Assembly: GCA_025359445.1 (NCBI GenBank)
Contig: JANYGB010000023.1
Span: 1-64,000, forward strand
Reading direction: 5' to 3'
DNA from: Sphingomonadaceae bacterium
GTDB taxonomy: Bacteria > Pseudomonadota > Alphaproteobacteria > Sphingomonadales > Sphingomonadaceae
Length of the DNA: 64,000 bases
The notes beneath the pieces were generated by a model. The model saw only the letters and a list, made by a program, of their open reading frames with translations. It made no database searches and was not told where the DNA came from. Of the stretch, positions 25,838-34,383 are shown one piece after another. The translations under genes and the position numbers were made by a program. Position 1 is the stretch's first letter. Each line of letters opens with the position of its first letter.

Positions 25838-27113
25838 GAATATCCTGCTGCTGGGATCGGGCGGGCGCGAACATGCGCTAGCGTGGAAGCTGGCGCAATC
25901 CCCGCGCTGCACCAAGCTGTTCGCTGCGCCCGGAAATCCCGGTATTGCCGAGCATGCCGAACTGATCACGCTTGATGCCAAGGATCACTCGGCAGTGGCG
26001 GCATTTTGCCAGGCGGAGAAAATCCGCTTGGTAGTGATCGGCCCCGAAGCGCCGCTGGTCGATGGCCTCGCCGACAGTCTGCGCGACGCTGGGATTGCCG
26101 TGTTCGGGCCAAGCAAGGCCGCCGCGCAGCTCGAAGGTTCCAAAGCCTTCACCAAGGAACTGTGCGCGCGGCACAATATCCCGACCGGCGCCTTTCACCG
26201 CGTGACCAGCGCGGCCGAGGGACTGGCGGCACTCGCCAGCTTCACCATACCGGTGGTGATCAAGGCCGATGGTCTCGCTGCGGGCAAGGGCGTGACAGTG
26301 GCGATGAGCACCGCCGACGCCGAAGAGGCCGTCAACGACATCTTCTCCGGCCGGTTCGGCGCGGCGGGAGCCGAAGCGGTGATCGAGGAATTCTTGCACG
26401 GCGAGGAAGCAAGCTTCTTTGCCATCACCGACGGCCACACGATTGTCCCGTTCGGCTCGGCGCAGGACCATAAGCGCGTCGGCGATGGCGACACTGGCCC
26501 CAACACCGGCGGCATGGGCGCCTACAGCCCGGCCCGGGTGCTCACCCCGCTGCTCGAAGGCGAGGCAATCGAGCGGATCATTGCCCCAACGGTGCGCGCG
26601 ATGGCGGCCGAGGGCATGCCTTATTCAGGGGTGCTTTACGCCGGGCTGATGCTCACCCCGACGGGCGTCCAGTTGATCGAATACAACGCGCGGTTCGGCG
26701 ATCCCGAATGCCAGGTGCTGATGTTGCGGCTAGAGGACGACCTTGCCGAACTGCTGCTCGCGACCGCCGAAAGCCGGTTGGCTACCCTGCCCGCGCCGCG
26801 CCTGTCAGACCATACCGCGCTGACCGTGGTGCTAGCCGCGCAGGGCTATCCGGGTACGCCCAAGGCAGGCGGTTCGATTGGCGGGATCGCGGCGGCCGAA
26901 GTGGATGGCGCAAAGGTGTTCCATGCCGGAACCGCGCTCAAGCATGGCAAGCTTGTGGCCAGCGGCGGCCGGGTGCTCAACGTCACCGCGACTGGCAAGA
27001 GCGTCAGCGAAGCGCAGACGCGGGCCTATGCCGCAGTCGATCTGCTGGACTTTCCCGATGGCTTCTGCCGCCGCGATATTGGCTGGCGCGAAGTGGAGCG
27101 CGAGCGCGGCTAG
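25836..27113 (+). CDS. purD: Phosphoribosylamine-glycine ligase (GAR synthetase)
   Basis: A 425-aa ATP-grasp enzyme for the second step of purine synthesis. It starts with [22 protein letters not shown], then [16 protein letters not shown], the ATP-binding segment [24 protein letters not shown] and [21 protein letters not shown], with the C-terminal domain ending in [11 protein letters not shown]. Length and motifs are normal. An AAGGCGAG ribosome-binding site lies in the 5' end of the divergent xseA. The stop overlaps the stop of convergent mipZ (CTAG). Confidence 0.97.
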   Translation: MNILLLGSGGREHALAWKLAQSPRCTKLFAAPGNPGIAEHAELITLDAKDHSAVAAFCQAEKIRLVVIGPEAPLVDGLADSLRDAGIAVFGPSKAAAQLEGSKAFTKELCARHNIPTGAFHRVTSAAEGLAALASFTIPVVIKADGLAAGKGVTVAMSTADAEEAVNDIFSGRFGAAGAEAVIEEFLHGEEASFFAITDGHTIVPFGSAQDHKRVGDGDTGPNTGGMGAYSPARVLTPLLEGEAIERIIAPTVRAMAAEGMPYSGVLYAGLMLTPTGVQLIEYNARFGDPECQVLMLRLEDDLAELLLATAESRLATLPAPRLSDHTALTVVLAAQGYPGTPKAGGSIGGIAAAEVDGAKVFHAGTALKHGKLVASGGRVLNVTATGKSVSEAQTRAYAAVDLLDFPDGFCRRDIGWREVERERG

Positions 27114-28048
27114 ACTGCCGCTGTTTCCCGCCTGGCCCACGCCCCTGCCGCTTGGCTGATTACCCCGCCGAGCAAGCTGTCCGCAGCTTCATCGATGTCG
27201 AGATCGTCGAGCAGTGCCATCACTTCGGTCGCCGCGGCGACTTTGGTGCGGGCGAGTTCAGGAATGCGGCGCAGGTCGAGGTGCGTGAGGCCGAGCAGGA
27301 ACAGTTCGCGATAAGCGACCCGTTCGAACAATCCGCTGCCGATGCGGAATTCGAGTCTTTGTGACAATTGGAGCAGTGCCCGGTCGACCCGGTCCTGATT
27401 TTTGCTGACCTCGCGCCGTTTGCGGTTCTGCAACACTAGCCAATCAAGCGCGGGCATGCCCATTTCGGTGCGGGCTGCACGCAATTCGGCGACCATCATG
27501 GCAAAGCAGCCCGGTCCTTGCAGCTTGTTGCTGACCGGATGGAATTTGCCGAGCAGATCGAGATCGACAAAACTGGAATTGACCGGCGAGACCAGCAGGT
27601 CGGCCAGTGCAATCGCGCGCCGAGCAATCGGCGAATCGTGTCCGGCGGCGTCGATCACCACAAAATCGCAGTCCCACGCGGTCCGGGCCAGCTCTTGGCA
27701 CAGCCCCGCGCCCGACTGGTTCTGCAGCAACAGGTGGCGCGGTAAGGGCAGCCGCACCTTGAGCCGTTTGGCGGTGCCGCTGCGGTTGGTGAAAGCGCGG
27801 GTTAGCGACTGCTGGCGGCGATCGAGATCGAGCGCCAGCACCTTGTGTCCGGTGTCGGCGAGCGCGACGGCAAGGTGGAACGCGACGGTCGATTTGCCGA
27901 CTCCGCCTTTTTCGTTGGCGACCGTGATGATCTTGGCTGGCGGACGCGGACGACTGGCAATATCGGCGAGCACCACGCGGGGATGCTCTCCCTCGGTGGC
28001 CACATCGCGGCGGCAAGCAAAATCCCCGATCGAAGTCACGACATTCAT
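27110..28048 (-). CDS. mipZ: Division-plane positioning ATPase MipZ
   Basis: A 312-aa ParA-like ATPase that in Caulobacter binds ParB near the poles and blocks FtsZ assembly there. The deviant Walker A is [16 protein letters not shown] (about residue 45), Walker A' [12 protein letters not shown], Walker [12 protein letters not shown], and the MipZ-specific C-terminal block is [12 protein letters not shown]. The first 35 residues before the Walker motif are longer than usual, so a shorter start is possible. The upstream 129-nt gap is AT-rich with two GANTC sites. The polar organiser PopZ is encoded at 58567-59052. Confidence 0.92.
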   Translation of the reverse strand: MNVVTSIGDFACRRDVATEGEHPRVVLADIASRPRPPAKIITVANEKGGVGKSTVAFHLAVALADTGHKVLALDLDRRQQSLTRAFTNRSGTAKRLKVRLPLPRHLLLQNQSGAGLCQELARTAWDCDFVVIDAAGHDSPIARRAIALADLLVSPVNSSFVDLDLLGKFHPVSNKLQGPGCFAMMVAELRAARTEMGMPALDWLVLQNRKRREVSKNQDRVDRALLQLSQRLEFRIGSGLFERVAYRELFLLGLTHLDLRRIPELARTKVAAATEVMALLDDLDIDEAADSLLGGVISQAAGAWARRETAAV

Positions 28049-28177
28049 GCGTCCGGTCCCCTAAGTTTCGCCGCGGTTTGCCGCGCGCGAATCGCCCCGA
28101 GGAAAAAGCTAATGGATAAATGTGTGGAAATCGATTAAATCTATATTGACTATAAGATTCACCATATCGGGCTCGCG
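28049..28177 (-). promoter_or_regulatory. AT-rich mipZ upstream region with two GANTC sites
   Basis: The 129-nt gap between adenosine kinase and mipZ is markedly AT-rich (28105-28160) compared with the window. It contains GAATC at 28089-28093 and GATTC at 28156-28160, the CcrM methylation motif. In Caulobacter, GANTC sites link promoters of division genes to GcrA/CcrM control. I cannot place -35 and -10 boxes with confidence. Confidence 0.4.
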
Positions 28178-29173
28178 TCAACCAAGCCGCCTGGCCGCCA
28201 ATTCGCGCAAGTCGGCTTCGGGCCGCGCGCCGTAGTGCGAGATGATTTCCGCTGCGCAGACCGCGCCCAAAGTCAGGCAATCGGTCACGCTGCGCCCCTC
28301 GACGTGGGCATGCAGGAAACCGGCCGCGAACAAGTCACCCGCGCCGGTGGTGTCGACCACCTTGGCGACCGGCTCAGCCGGGACATCGAACAGTTCGCCC
28401 CCCGTCGCCGCCACCGCACCCAGCTCGCCGCGCGTGACGACGAGCAGCGGCACTTTGGCCTTGAGCTGATCGATCCCGGCGTGGAAATCCTTGTGCCCGG
28501 TCAGCGCTGCCAGCTCGAGATGATTGGCGAACAGGATGTCGATCTCGCCTGCGGCAATCAGCGCACGGAAATCGTCGCCATGGCGCGAGATCACGAAAGC
28601 ATCGGACAGCGTGAAGGCCACCTTGCGGCCGGCATTGCGCGCCGCCGAAATCGCCCGACGCATCGCTGCGCGCGGCTCTTCGGGGTCCCACAGATAGCCT
28701 TCGAGATAAAGGATTCCGGCATCGGCAATCGCCGCTTCATCAAGCGCGGCGGCAGGCAGATACTGCGAGGCGCCAAGGTAAGTGTTCATCGTGCGTTGGC
28801 CGTCGGGCGTCACAAAAATCAAACAGCGCGCCGTCGGCGGCTCGGCGCTGCGCGGTCGAGTGGCGAAGCTGATGCCGCCGGCGCGGATATCATGCGCGAA
28901 AACCTCGCCCAGCTGGTCGTCCGCGACCTGGCCGATGAAGGCGCACTTGCTGCCCAGCGCAGCAAGACCCGCCAGCGTGTTAGCCGCCGATCCGCCCGAA
29001 ATCTCGCGCGCCGGACCCATCGCATCGTAGAGCTCCTGCGCGCGCGCGGTATCGACTAAGGTCATGCCGCCGCGAACCAGCCCGAGTTGTTCGATCAGGC
29101 TGTCGGCACAGGGTGCCATGACGTCGACGATAGCATTGCCGATGGCGATTACGTGAGTGCTGGGCTGGGACAA
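28178..29173 (-). CDS. PfkB-family adenosine kinase
   Basis: A 331-aa sugar/nucleoside kinase, probably phosphorylating adenosine to AMP. Signature blocks are VIAIGNAIVDVMAP, GGSAANTLAGLAALG near the substrate site, and DTTGAGDLFAAGFLHA (about residue 280) with the catalytic Asp. Sphingomonads typically carry one such gene annotated as adenosine kinase. No ATG or GTG lies at the expected place; TTG at 29173 (reading SQPSTHVIAIGN) gives the family length. The much longer frame to 29935 runs antisense through the next gene and is rejected. Divergent from the EI24 gene. Confidence 0.88.
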   Translation of the reverse strand: MSQPSTHVIAIGNAIVDVMAPCADSLIEQLGLVRGGMTLVDTARAQELYDAMGPAREISGGSAANTLAGLAALGSKCAFIGQVADDQLGEVFAHDIRAGGISFATRPRSAEPPTARCLIFVTPDGQRTMNTYLGASQYLPAAALDEAAIADAGILYLEGYLWDPEEPRAAMRRAISAARNAGRKVAFTLSDAFVISRHGDDFRALIAAGEIDILFANHLELAALTGHKDFHAGIDQLKAKVPLLVVTRGELGAVAATGGELFDVPAEPVAKVVDTTGAGDLFAAGFLHAHVEGRSVTDCLTLGAVCAAEIISHYGARPEADLRELAARRLG

Positions 29174-29287
29174 GGGAACTCTTTCGCCAAGGGAAGGGGA
29201 TGCTTGGATAATTCGGGCCGCGACTAGCTGCTTTCGCGCGGAGAGGGAAGCGTTGACAGCTCGGGCTAGGTCCGCGATTTCACGGCA

Positions 29288-29962
29288 ATGCTGAGCGCAC
29301 TGGCCCTTGCTCTGATCCGGTTGTTCGACCCCCGGTTGTTGCCGATCTGGCTCAAGAGCCTGGCCGCCACGCTGCTCGCTTGCGCGGTGCTCGGGATAGG
29401 CGGCTGGTGGGGGCTGAGCGCTGGCATCCAAACCTACAGCGGCGATGGCGGGCTCGGGCAGATCGCTGCGGCGTTTGTGGTGATCCTGGCTGGCTGGCTG
29501 CTGTGGCGGGTGGTCGCGCTGGCGGTGCTGCAGTTCTTCGCCGACGAGGTGGTCGCCGCGATTGAGGCGCGCGACTATCCCGACATGGCCGCAACCGCGC
29601 GCAAGCTCGGCTGGCGCGCGGAACTGGCGCGCGGGCTTGGCGGGGCGGGCAGGGCTGTGCTGTTCAACCTGATCGCGCTTCCGTTCGCCTTGCTGCTGCT
29701 GGTCACCGGCTTCGGCGCGCCCTTGGTATTCATCGCGGTCAACGCAGTGCTGCTTGGGCGCGAGTTGCAGGACATGGTCTGGTTGCGGCACAGCACCAGC
29801 CCGCAAGAGCCGCCGCCGCTGGGTGCACTCGAGCGATTGGCGCTTGGCGGAGTGACGGCCATTCTGCTCACCGTGCCGATTGCCAACTTCGCCGCACCGT
29901 TCCTTGGCGCGGCTTGCGCGGTGCACCTGATTCATCGCAAGAAGATGCGCAATGCACCGTAA
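29288..29962 (+). CDS. EI24 domain-containing membrane protein
   Basis: A 224-aa inner-membrane protein of the CysZ/EI24-like family (PF07264) with about five hydrophobic segments (residues 20-45, 58-80, 115-145, 190-220). CysZ members move sulfate in enterobacteria; for this subgroup no substrate is established, so I do not assign transport. Start ATG 29288. The last 11 nt overlap the lipoprotein gene, suggesting coupled expression. Confidence 0.8.
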   Translation: MLSALALALIRLFDPRLLPIWLKSLAATLLACAVLGIGGWWGLSAGIQTYSGDGGLGQIAAAFVVILAGWLLWRVVALAVLQFFADEVVAAIEARDYPDMAATARKLGWRAELARGLGGAGRAVLFNLIALPFALLLLVTGFGAPLVFIAVNAVLLGRELQDMVWLRHSTSPQEPPPLGALERLALGGVTAILLTVPIANFAAPFLGAACAVHLIHRKKMRNAP

Positions 29963-30365
29963 TCACTTGCTCGCCCTGACCCTCGTTCCCATGCTTGCCG
30001 CTTGCGGTGCGAGCGGGGTCAAAAGTGCTTCATCTGCCCCGGCCAAGCCGCGAATGGTGGCGATCCGCGCGCCCATTCACACGCCGCCAGCGCGTCCGCG
30101 CGTGCTCGCCGCGCCTGGCCTCGAGGGCGTGATTGGCGCGGACGCAGCCGAGCTTGCCCGGAAATTCGGACCTGCCCGGCTCGACGTGTGGGAAGGCGAT
30201 TCGCGCAAGCTGCAATTCACCGGGGCCGCTTGCGTGCTCGACGTATACCTTTACCCGCCTGCCCCAGGATCGCCGCCCGAGGCCACTTATGTGGACGCGC
30301 GCCGCGCCAGCGACGGCCAGGATGTTGACCGCGCATCATGCGTCTCGGCGCTCAAACGCAAGTGA
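29952..30365 (+). CDS. Small lipoprotein, 137 aa
   Basis: Signal peptide with lipobox MLAAC (Cys18), so a lipid-anchored envelope protein. A Pro-rich linker (residues 20-55) leads to a small domain with LARKFGPARLDVWEGDSRKLQF and ACVLDVYLYPP. This domain has two Cys (ACVLD and ASCVS) that may pair. A SmpA/OmlA-like fold is conceivable but not demonstrated. Overlaps the EI24 gene by 11 nt. Function unknown. Confidence 0.75.
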   Translation: MHRNHLLALTLVPMLAACGASGVKSASSAPAKPRMVAIRAPIHTPPARPRVLAAPGLEGVIGADAAELARKFGPARLDVWEGDSRKLQFTGAACVLDVYLYPPAPGSPPEATYVDARRASDGQDVDRASCVSALKRK

Positions 30366-30452
30366 CCGGCCGCATCGCGGTGTATGGGTAACGCGGTCTT
30401 AAGGTTGCCCTGTCATCATCGCCGCACGTGAAATTGACGGGAACGCGCGGCG

Positions 30453-31430
30453 ATGAGCATGGATTTTGGAGCGTTGATTGCAGATTCGGCGAGCGATGGG
30501 CGGATCTCCGCAGAGGAAATCCTTGAGTTGCGACGCTTGGGCTGGGCCGACGGCAAGATCGGTCCCGATGAGGCTGAAGAACTATTCGCCGCTAACGACT
30601 CCTGCACTTTGCCGACCAGCGAATGGTGCGACTTTTTCGTCGAGGCGCTGTCACACTTCATCGTCGAGACGGTTCCGCCAGCAGGTTATATCGACGACGA
30701 GATGGGCGATGAACTGATCGCGCGGATCGACCGCGATGGCCGCCTGGGTTCGATGGCCGAGCTCGAATTGCTCGTGCGGGTGCTCGAAGTCGCCAACAAT
30801 GCACCCGACCGGCTCAAGGCCTATGCGCTGAAGCAAGTCGGCGATGCGGTGCTGCATGGCGACGGCCCGACCCGCCACGGCGAGCTGACACCCGAGGGGA
30901 TCAACGAGGCCGAGTGCACCCTGCTGCGCCGCCTCATCTTCGCCCCCGCCGGTGACCGTCCTGCTGCGGTCAGCAAGTACGAGGCCGAAATGCTGTTCCG
31001 GATCAAGGACGCTGCGCTGTACGAAGTCAACGCGCCCGAATGGGAAAACCTGTTCGTCCAGGGCGTGGCCAATTACTTGCTCGGCTTCGGCGGTGACGAG
31101 CCACTCGGTGCCGAGCGCGCAGGCGAACTCGAAGCGTTCATGAATACGGAAGGCGAAGGGGTCGGTAGTTTTCTTGGCCGGGTGTTAACGTCAAAATCCG
31201 CATTCCATGGCGCTTTCGCCAGCCTCCTGGGTGGCAGCGAAGCCGATAGCGGGATCGAAGGGTACGACGACAAAGCCGCAGCCGCTGCGCAGCTCGAACC
31301 CGCCGAAGTTGCCTGGCTGAACGACCTGCTTGAAGCCGATGAAGAGCTCGACGAATTCGAAAAGGCGCTGATCGCGTTTATCGACGCGGAAACCGGCGAA
31401 CAATTTGTGCCCCGGCCTGCAACAGCCTGA
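30453..31430 (+). CDS. Acidic hypothetical protein with EF-hand-like and repeated helical blocks, 325 aa
   Basis: Not recognised as a named family. It is soluble and very acidic. Three similar blocks can be seen: residues about 8-55 (ADSASDGRISAEEILELRRLGWADGKIGPDEAEELF), 130-200 (LTPEGINEAECTLLRRLIFAP then YEAEMLFRIKD), and 280-318 (LEPAEVAWLNDLLEADEELDEFEKAL). Each pairs an Asp/Gly-rich loop with an E-x-x-x-L-x-x-L helix, so an internal triplication with degenerate calcium-loop or TerB-like character is possible. Start ATG 30453. Monocistronic, convergent with the suf operon end, with 3 nt between stops. Confidence 0.65.
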   Translation: MSMDFGALIADSASDGRISAEEILELRRLGWADGKIGPDEAEELFAANDSCTLPTSEWCDFFVEALSHFIVETVPPAGYIDDEMGDELIARIDRDGRLGSMAELELLVRVLEVANNAPDRLKAYALKQVGDAVLHGDGPTRHGELTPEGINEAECTLLRRLIFAPAGDRPAAVSKYEAEMLFRIKDAALYEVNAPEWENLFVQGVANYLLGFGGDEPLGAERAGELEAFMNTEGEGVGSFLGRVLTSKSAFHGAFASLLGGSEADSGIEGYDDKAAAAAQLEPAEVAWLNDLLEADEELDEFEKALIAFIDAETGEQFVPRPATA

Positions 31431-31433
31431 ACC

Positions 31434-31799
31434 TCAGACCGTAAAGCTTTCCCCGCAGCCGCAGGCGCCTTTGGCGTTGGGATTTTCGAACACGAACCCG
31501 GCGGTAAAATCGTCGTCGGCCCAGTCCATCGTGCTGCCAACCAGGTAGAGTACCGATGCGCCGTCGATGAAGAACGTGCCGCCGGGGGTTTCGATGCACT
31601 CGTCGAACTTGTCCGCCTCGGTCACATAATCGACCGAATAAGCCAGCCCCGAACAACCGCGCCGGGGGGTCGAAAGCTTGACCCCGATTGCGCCCGCAGG
31701 CGCCTCGGCCATCAGCTTGGCAATCCGCGCTTCGGCGCCGGGCGTGAGGATTACTGCAGCAGGCAAGGGCCGGCGAGTTTTGGTTGCTGTCGTCATCAC
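31434..31799 (-). CDS. sufA: A-type iron-sulfur carrier of the SUF operon
   Basis: A 121-aa HesB/IscA-family scaffold that hands Fe-S clusters to apoproteins. The three conserved Cys are present: PRRGCSGLAYSVDY, then GACGCGESF near the C-terminus. Last gene of the suf operon; it overlaps the DUF59 gene by 4 nt. A second A-type carrier lies at 62563-62895. The N-terminus (MMTTATKTRRPLP) has a second Met start. Confidence 0.93.
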   Translation of the reverse strand: MMTTATKTRRPLPAAVILTPGAEARIAKLMAEAPAGAIGVKLSTPRRGCSGLAYSVDYVTEADKFDECIETPGGTFFIDGASVLYLVGSTMDWADDDFTAGFVFENPNAKGACGCGESFTV

Positions 31800-32263
31800 A
31801 GCATCCCAAGTTCGAGGCGGGCTTCATCGCTCATCTTGGCGGGATCCCACGGCGGATCCCACACCAGATTGACCTCGGCATCGCGCACCCCGGGGACCGC
31901 GCCGACCCGCAGCTCGACCTCGCCCGGCATCGATTCGGCGACCGGGCAATGCGGCGTGGTCAGCGTCATGGCGACCACCACGCCGCCGTCATCGGCCACA
32001 TCGACCCCGTAGATCAGCCCCAGATCATAGATGTTGACCGGAATTTCGGGATCGTAAATGTCTTTGATCGCGGCGATCACCGCTTCGTAAAGGTCACCGC
32101 CGGGGGCGCCTGCCGGAACATCCTTGGGCTTCTCGGCGAGGAACCCTTCGAGATAGTCGCGCTTGCGCTCGAAGGTCTGCGCGGCAGACTCCTCAACCTT
32201 GGCACGCGGCGGTGCTGCCACCGCCTCAACCTCTTCAACGGTGAATTTGGGCTCGGTGCTCAC
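31796..32263 (-). CDS. sufT: SUF system DUF59 (MIP18-like) assembly protein
   Basis: A 155-aa protein. A variable acidic N-terminus (1-55) precedes the DUF59 domain (LYEAVIAAIKDIYDPEIPVNIYDLGLIYGV through LTTPHCPVAESMPGEVE), ending VWDPPWDPAKMSDEARLELGML as in SufT/PaaD-like proteins. It carries the conserved Cys in TPHCPV and works in Fe-S maturation. Overlaps sufS by 4 nt and sufA by 4 nt. Confidence 0.92.
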   Translation of the reverse strand: MSTEPKFTVEEVEAVAAPPRAKVEESAAQTFERKRDYLEGFLAEKPKDVPAGAPGGDLYEAVIAAIKDIYDPEIPVNIYDLGLIYGVDVADDGGVVVAMTLTTPHCPVAESMPGEVELRVGAVPGVRDAEVNLVWDPPWDPAKMSDEARLELGML

Positions 32264-33552
32264 TTGAAAATCCTTGCTGTCCGCTCGATCCCGCGCAGAA
32301 GCGCGGCAACATCGCTTTTGTCCGAATAAAGCCCGAAACTGGCGCGCGCAGTGGCCGGTACGCCCAGATACTCCATCAGCGGCTGCGCGCAGTGATGCCC
32401 GGCGCGGATCGCCACCCGGCTGCCATCGGGGCCGGCTTCATCCAATATGGTGCCGAGGTCGTGCGGATGCACCCCCTCGAGTGCGAAACTGACGATCCCC
32501 GCGCTGTGTTCGGGGCCGAACAGGGTGACGTCGTTGCGGCGGCGCAATTGTTCGCGCAGTTCGCGGACCAGTGCTGCTTCATGGCGCTCAATGCGTTCCA
32601 GCCCGATCGCCGCGACATAATCGACCGCAGCGTGCAGCCCGAGCACTTCGGCAATGGCCGGCGTTCCCGCCTCGAACCGAGTCGGCGCGGGGGCGTAAGT
32701 GGTTTGCGCAAAGCTAACCCGGTCGATCATCGAGCCGCCGCCTTGCCACGGCGGCATCCGCTCCAGCAATTCAGTCTTGCCCCAAAGCACGCCAACTCCG
32801 GTCGGGCCGTAAAACTTGTGCCCCGAGAAGGTGTAGAAATCGCAGCCCAGCGCCGCCACATCGACCGGCAGCCGCGCCGCCGCCTGGCAGCCATCGAGCA
32901 GCACCAGCGCGCCGACCTTGCGCGCAATTTCGGCCACGCGCGCGCCGTCGAGCACCGAGCCGAGGACGTTGGAGATATGCGCCAGCGCGACCAGCTTGTG
33001 CTGCGCGGTCAAGTTCGCCGCGAGCCAATCAAGGTCGATCTGGCCGTCGCCGGTCAGCGGGCAGACGTCGATCTGGTAGCCCGCGAGCTGCCACGGCACG
33101 ATGTTCGAATGATGCTCAAGCTGGCTCAGCATCACCCGCGAACCCTTGGGCAAAATCGGCTGTTCGCCCGCGCACAGGCTGTAGGCGACCAGGTTGATCG
33201 CCTCGGTCGCACCGCGGGTGAAGACGATCTCGTCGCTCTTGGCCCCGATGAACGACGCAACCCGCGCTCGCGCTGCTTCGTAAGCCAAGGTCATGTCAGC
33301 CGAACGGGCATAGACCCCGCGGTGGACGGTCGCGTAGTCCGCCCCGAGCGCGCGCACCACGGCGTCGATCACGACTTGCGGTTTCTGCGCGGTCGCGGCG
33401 GTATCGAGGTAATGCCATCCGCCCGCGAGGCCGGGGAAATCGGCTTTGAAAGCGTGCGTCCCCGCGTAGGCGGGGATCTCAGTCGGCAAGGCACCGCTCT
33501 GTGGCCTGAGGCCCCCGCCTTCGCGGGGGAGCGGGCTGGGATTGCTGTTCAC
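32260..33552 (-). CDS. sufS: Cysteine desulfurase SufS with repeat-encoded N-terminus
   Basis: A 430-aa PLP enzyme that takes sulfur from cysteine for SUF assembly. PLP Lys in FYTFSGHKFYGPTGVG, persulfide Cys in RAGHHCAQPLMEYL, and an N-terminal family block DFPGLAGGWHYLDTAATAQKPQ starting only at about residue 38. Residues about 7-33 (including GALPTEIPAYAGTHA) are encoded by a palindromic element at 33456-33532, so the N-terminus is not family-like. GTG 33552 overlaps the sufD stop (GTGA). A TTG inside the element is the only other start; no ATG lies between the element and the conserved domain. No sufE is seen in the operon. Confidence 0.93.
   Translation of the reverse strand: MNSNPSPLPREGGGLRPQSGALPTEIPAYAGTHAFKADFPGLAGGWHYLDTAATAQKPQVVIDAVVRALGADYATVHRGVYARSADMTLAYEAARARVASFIGAKSDEIVFTRGATEAINLVAYSLCAGEQPILPKGSRVMLSQLEHHSNIVPWQLAGYQIDVCPLTGDGQIDLDWLAANLTAQHKLVALAHISNVLGSVLDGARVAEIARKVGALVLLDGCQAAARLPVDVAALGCDFYTFSGHKFYGPTGVGVLWGKTELLERMPPWQGGGSMIDRVSFAQTTYAPAPTRFEAGTPAIAEVLGLHAAVDYVAAIGLERIERHEAALVRELREQLRRRNDVTLFGPEHSAGIVSFALEGVHPHDLGTILDEAGPDGSRVAIRAGHHCAQPLMEYLGVPATARASFGLYSDKSDVAALLRGIERTARIFK
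33456..33532. repeat. Palindromic element forming the 5' end of sufS
   Basis: Imperfect inverted ends of about 27 nt: GCGTCCCCGCGTAGGCGGGG at 33456 and, inverted, CTCCCCCGCGAAGGCGGGGG ending 33532, with CTCAG at the inner end of both. It resembles the dispersed palindromes at 10937 and 34941. It is read through in frame as part of SufS. Confidence 0.8.
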
Positions 33553-34289
33553 AGCATCGCCTCCAGCGCAGCCAAGGCAGCGGCGAGGAGTTCGTCCTCA
33601 CCCTCCGCGCCGACAAACGCTTCGGCGACGAACGCTTGCAACATCAAGCGCTTGGCCGTCTCGGGCGGAAGCCCGCGTGAGGCCATGTAGAACAGCGCTT
33701 GGCTGTCAAGTTCGCCCACCGCGCAACCGTGCGCGCACTTCACGTCGTCGGCGAAGATTTCGAGCTCGGGCTTGGCATTGGCGCTCGACTGCCGGTCGAG
33801 CAGCATGGCCCGGACCGACTGCGAGCCATCGGTGCCGTCAGCCCCGCGCGCGACTTTGACCTTGCCGAGATAATTGACGCTGGCCCCGCCCCCCGCAACC
33901 GAGCGCACCACCTGGCGGCTGGTGGCATCGCGGCCCAGATGGGTGACTTCGCTCACCACTTCGAGCGTCTGTGCGCCCGAGCCGAGCTGTGCGGCACCAA
34001 GGGTGAAGCTCGCCCGGTCGGCCAATTCGGCGCGCACTGAAATACGGGCGTAGCCAGCCCCAGCGCTCAGTACGCGCAGATCGAACGAAGCACCTTTGCC
34101 CAAACTGATCGCCAGTTCACGCAGCGTGCCTGCGTCTCCGTTGGGAACGATCGACAGCGCGCGATGCTCGCCCGCAGGCACCGCAATCGCCTCGACCGCC
34201 ACCGGCCACAGCGGCGCCAGCGCAGCCAAATCCGCGTAGCGGAACGCCTCATCGCGGCGCGTGGGCAGATGCTCTGCGATAGCCATCAA
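33549..34289 (-). CDS. sufD: Fe-S cluster assembly protein SufD
   Basis: A 246-aa beta-helical scaffold subunit that forms SufBC2D. The C-terminal core block is clear: SSANAKPELEIFADDVKCAHGCAVGELDSQALFYMASRGLP (in pieces), with His and Cys in KCAHG. Shorter than enterobacterial SufD, as usual in alphaproteobacteria. It starts at 34289 after the 27-bp hairpin that separates it from sufC. The stop overlaps the sufS GTG. Confidence 0.93.
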   Translation of the reverse strand: MMAIAEHLPTRRDEAFRYADLAALAPLWPVAVEAIAVPAGEHRALSIVPNGDAGTLRELAISLGKGASFDLRVLSAGAGYARISVRAELADRASFTLGAAQLGSGAQTLEVVSEVTHLGRDATSRQVVRSVAGGGASVNYLGKVKVARGADGTDGSQSVRAMLLDRQSSANAKPELEIFADDVKCAHGCAVGELDSQALFYMASRGLPPETAKRLMLQAFVAEAFVGAEGEDELLAAALAALEAML

Positions 34290-34299
34290 CGCGCTCCCT

Positions 34300-34363
34300 C
34301 TCCGCGCCTCTGCGCCTCTGCGCGAACAGAATCAATTTCGCGCAGAGGCGCAGAGGCGCGGAG
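34300..34363. repeat. Perfect 27-bp hairpin between sufC and sufD
   Basis: Arms 34300-34326 and 34337-34363 are perfect inverted repeats built from CGCCTCTGCGCCTCTGCGCGAA, with a 10-nt loop. No T-run follows in the operon direction, so it is more likely a repeat element that could pause RNases or set the sufC:sufD ratio than a terminator. The same sequence family occurs in two inverted copies at 37058-37206. Confidence 0.92.
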
Positions 34364-34383
34364 GAAATATAAGGCTGCGCCGC

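Noticed and set aside
29174..29935. N-terminal 250-residue extension of adenosine kinase
   Set aside because: Low-complexity Gln/Arg-rich antisense of the EI24 gene; the kinase domain begins at TTG 29173.
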